A stretch of DNA of 64,000 bases from Acidobacteriota bacterium. Its GTDB lineage: Bacteria > Acidobacteriota > Terriglobia > Versatilivoradales > Versatilivoraceae. The notes beneath the pieces are model-generated. The model made no database searches, was not told the origin of the DNA, and saw nothing but the letters and a program-made list of their open reading frames with translations. Below, one piece after another: positions 61,582 to 64,000 of this stretch. How positions within the stretch are numbered: the first letter of the stretch is position 1; every line of letters begins with the position of its first letter. Both the position numbers and the translations under genes were made by a program. The stretch lies in assembly GCA_022826755.1 (NCBI GenBank), contig JAJDUG010000008.1, positions 62,001-126,000 of the forward strand, in the 5' to 3' direction.

Positions 61582-62187
61582 ATGTTCTCGCGCATCCCCA
61601 TCCTGGCGGTTCTTGCCGCCCTTTCGTTCGGCCTGGCTTGTCAATCGTCCACGACGGAGCAGTCGGGCGCCGTCGACGTGCTCGACTTCGAGAAGGACTT
61701 TTTCGTTGCCTTTGGAGACCCGGCCTCCTGGAAGGCCGATGGCGGCGTCATCCAGTGCAACGGCACGCCAAACGGGTATCTCTCCACCCGGAAGTCCTAC
61801 TCAAACTACGTTCTGACGCTGGAGTTCCGCTACCCCGAGCAGGCCGGCAACAGCGGAGTGTTCAACTACATCTCCGGAGAGCACAAGGTCTGGCCGGCCT
61901 GCGTGGAGGTCCAGGGACTCTACTCGCGGTTGGCGCAGATCTTTCCCCTGGGGGGCGCCGAGGGGCCCAGAAGCGACGGCGACGAGGAGGCGCGGGCCAA
62001 GGCTCGCAAGCCCCATACGGAATGGAACCGGCTGGAGATCACTTCGCGGGACGGCGTGATCGGCGCCAAGCTCAACGGCGTCTTTATCGGCGAGAGCGGG
62101 CCCTATCCGGTGCGCCAGGGGCCGATTGCCTTGCAGTCGGAAGGGGCGCCGGTGCATTTCCGGAACGTGGAGATTCGGGAGATGTAG
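61582..62187 (+). CDS. DUF1080 (3-keto-disaccharide hydrolase-like) lipoprotein
   Basis: 201 residues, GAGGAG 7 bp upstream. Lipoprotein signal MFSRIPILAVLAALSFGLAC with cleavage before Cys20. The concanavalin-like DUF1080 core follows: FGDPASWKADGGVIQCNG, TLEFRYPEQAGNSGVFNYIS, EVQGLYSRLAQIF, EWNRLEITSRDGVIGAKLNG, GPIALQSEGAPVHFRNVEI. Families named 3-keto-disaccharide hydrolase take part in sugar breakdown after oxidation at C3. No partner oxidoreductase is near. Its stop TAG is the first part of an R3 arm. Confidence 0.86.
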   Translation: MFSRIPILAVLAALSFGLACQSSTTEQSGAVDVLDFEKDFFVAFGDPASWKADGGVIQCNGTPNGYLSTRKSYSNYVLTLEFRYPEQAGNSGVFNYISGEHKVWPACVEVQGLYSRLAQIFPLGGAEGPRSDGDEEARAKARKPHTEWNRLEITSRDGVIGAKLNGVFIGESGPYPVRQGPIALQSEGAPVHFRNVEIREM

Positions 62188-62333
62188 TGGAGAGTGGTCA
62201 GCAGAGGATTATGGGAACCGGTACGTGCCTGACGACTTGGTTACGTTTTTGAACGACCGCGCCGAGACCGACAAGATGCTAAACGTTCGGGTCTAGTCAC
62301 TATCCACTAATCACTGGCCACTATTCACTGTCA
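62188..62333. repeat. R3 element, copy d
   Basis: Left arm TGGAGAGTGGTCAGCAGAGG starts at the DUF1080 stop codon; right arm CACTATCCACTAATCACTGG then CCACTATTCACTGTCA ends at the DUF1501 stop. The core (GGTTACGTTTTTGAACGACC, GCGCCGAGACCGACAAGATG) is related to copy b at 11.5 kb. It lies between convergent genes. Confidence 0.75.
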
Positions 62334-62335
62334 TT

Positions 62336-63802
<1,467 letters not shown>

Positions 63803-63898
63803 CTCGAATCCCTCCAATAGTAAAACGGGGGCTGTGGATCGGAGGCTCCTGGCGCTACGGCCGCTCCTCGAGCCCTTTGGGGTCCCGCCGGGACACCC

Positions 63899-64000
63899 CT
63901 ACTTGTTCAGCACCTCGTCCAGGTTCATCAACTGGCTGGACAGCATGGTCCAGGCGGCCGACTCGGCCGACGGCAGCGCCTCGTCCGGCGCCGACTCCCC
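63899..64000 (-). CDS. C-terminal end of a DUF1553-like protein, cut by the window edge
   Basis: The last 33 codons read leftward from the window edge to a TAG at 63899-63901, ending AWTMLSSQLMNLDEVLNK, a C-terminus common in DUF1553 (PSD1) proteins, which end with a short helix including LLNLNEF-type residues. Located just upstream of the DUF1501 gene in the same direction, as is usual for this pair. Confidence 0.6.
   Translation of the reverse strand, partial: GESAPDEALPSAESAAWTMLSSQLMNLDEVLNK

Overview
The window is GC-rich bacterial DNA, densely coding on both strands and with no rRNA or tRNA gene that I could recognise. Gene content suggests an uncultured heterotroph of the Acidobacteriota type: a DUF1501 protein followed by a DUF1553-like tail, a DUF1080 lipoprotein, phytanoyl-CoA dioxygenases, Asp-box 'sialidase-like' proteins, FG-GAP/VCBS and Kelch secreted proteins, HpcH-type aldolases, many SDR oxidoreductases and an orphan type IV pilin. 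This assignment is inference from gene content; no phylogenetic marker was searched. A class A RNase P RNA lies on the minus strand at about 7.86-8.23 kb.

Layout. 0-7 kb: the end of a class III aminotransferase, a MazEF toxin-antitoxin pair, an Amt ammonium transporter, a two-gene unit resembling the LuxE/LuxC fatty-acid reductase subunits, and an SMP-30 lactonase. 7-14 kb: pilin, rnpB, a radical SAM protein flanked by inverted copies of a dispersed repeat, ThiD, adenylate kinase and a GT4 glycosyltransferase. 14-30.5 kb: a LolD/FtsX-type exporter split by a repeat, then metabolic genes (three SDRs, a Tat-exported class V aminotransferase, a DUF151-PDZ lipoprotein, an HpcH aldolase, and an amine/amino-acid block of GSA-aminomutase-like, sarcosine-oxidase-like, ornithine-cyclodeaminase-like and class I aminotransferase genes). 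30.8-35.8 kb: a GntR-ATPase-permease-permease operon with a clear operator over its promoter. 36-41 kb: two secreted ankyrin proteins, one a fusion of two modules. 41-54 kb: catabolic and secreted proteins (aldolase, two PhyH dioxygenases, an enolase-superfamily enzyme, VCBS, Kelch, M20 peptidase, two Asp-box proteins). 53.8-56.2 kb: a sensor kinase fused to a complete OmpR-type regulator. 56.5-61.3 kb: an accessory island of unfamiliar small genes, short inverted-repeat elements and a duplicated coiled-coil gene. 61.5-64 kb: DUF1080 and DUF1501/DUF1553 genes.

The intergenic DNA is unusually rich in dispersed repeats. I distinguish: R1, AT-rich imperfect inverted repeats; R2, a unit of about 360 bp with three near-full copies; R3, elements bounded by AGTGGTCAGTG-type arms that almost always begin or end at a stop codon; R4, GC-rich palindromes; R5, a short element of about 65 bp; a family of about 210 bp with terminal inverted repeats in the 57-61 kb island; and a separate 267-bp element with 27-bp terminal inverted repeats at 51.4 kb. 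No transposase was seen, so these would have to be mobilised in trans or be relics.

The most unusual loci are the LuxE/LuxC-like pair without luciferase genes, the kinase-regulator fusion, the stop-codon-abutting R3 elements, and the island in which the duplicated membrane-anchored coiled-coil proteins differ by whole 11- and 7-residue units.
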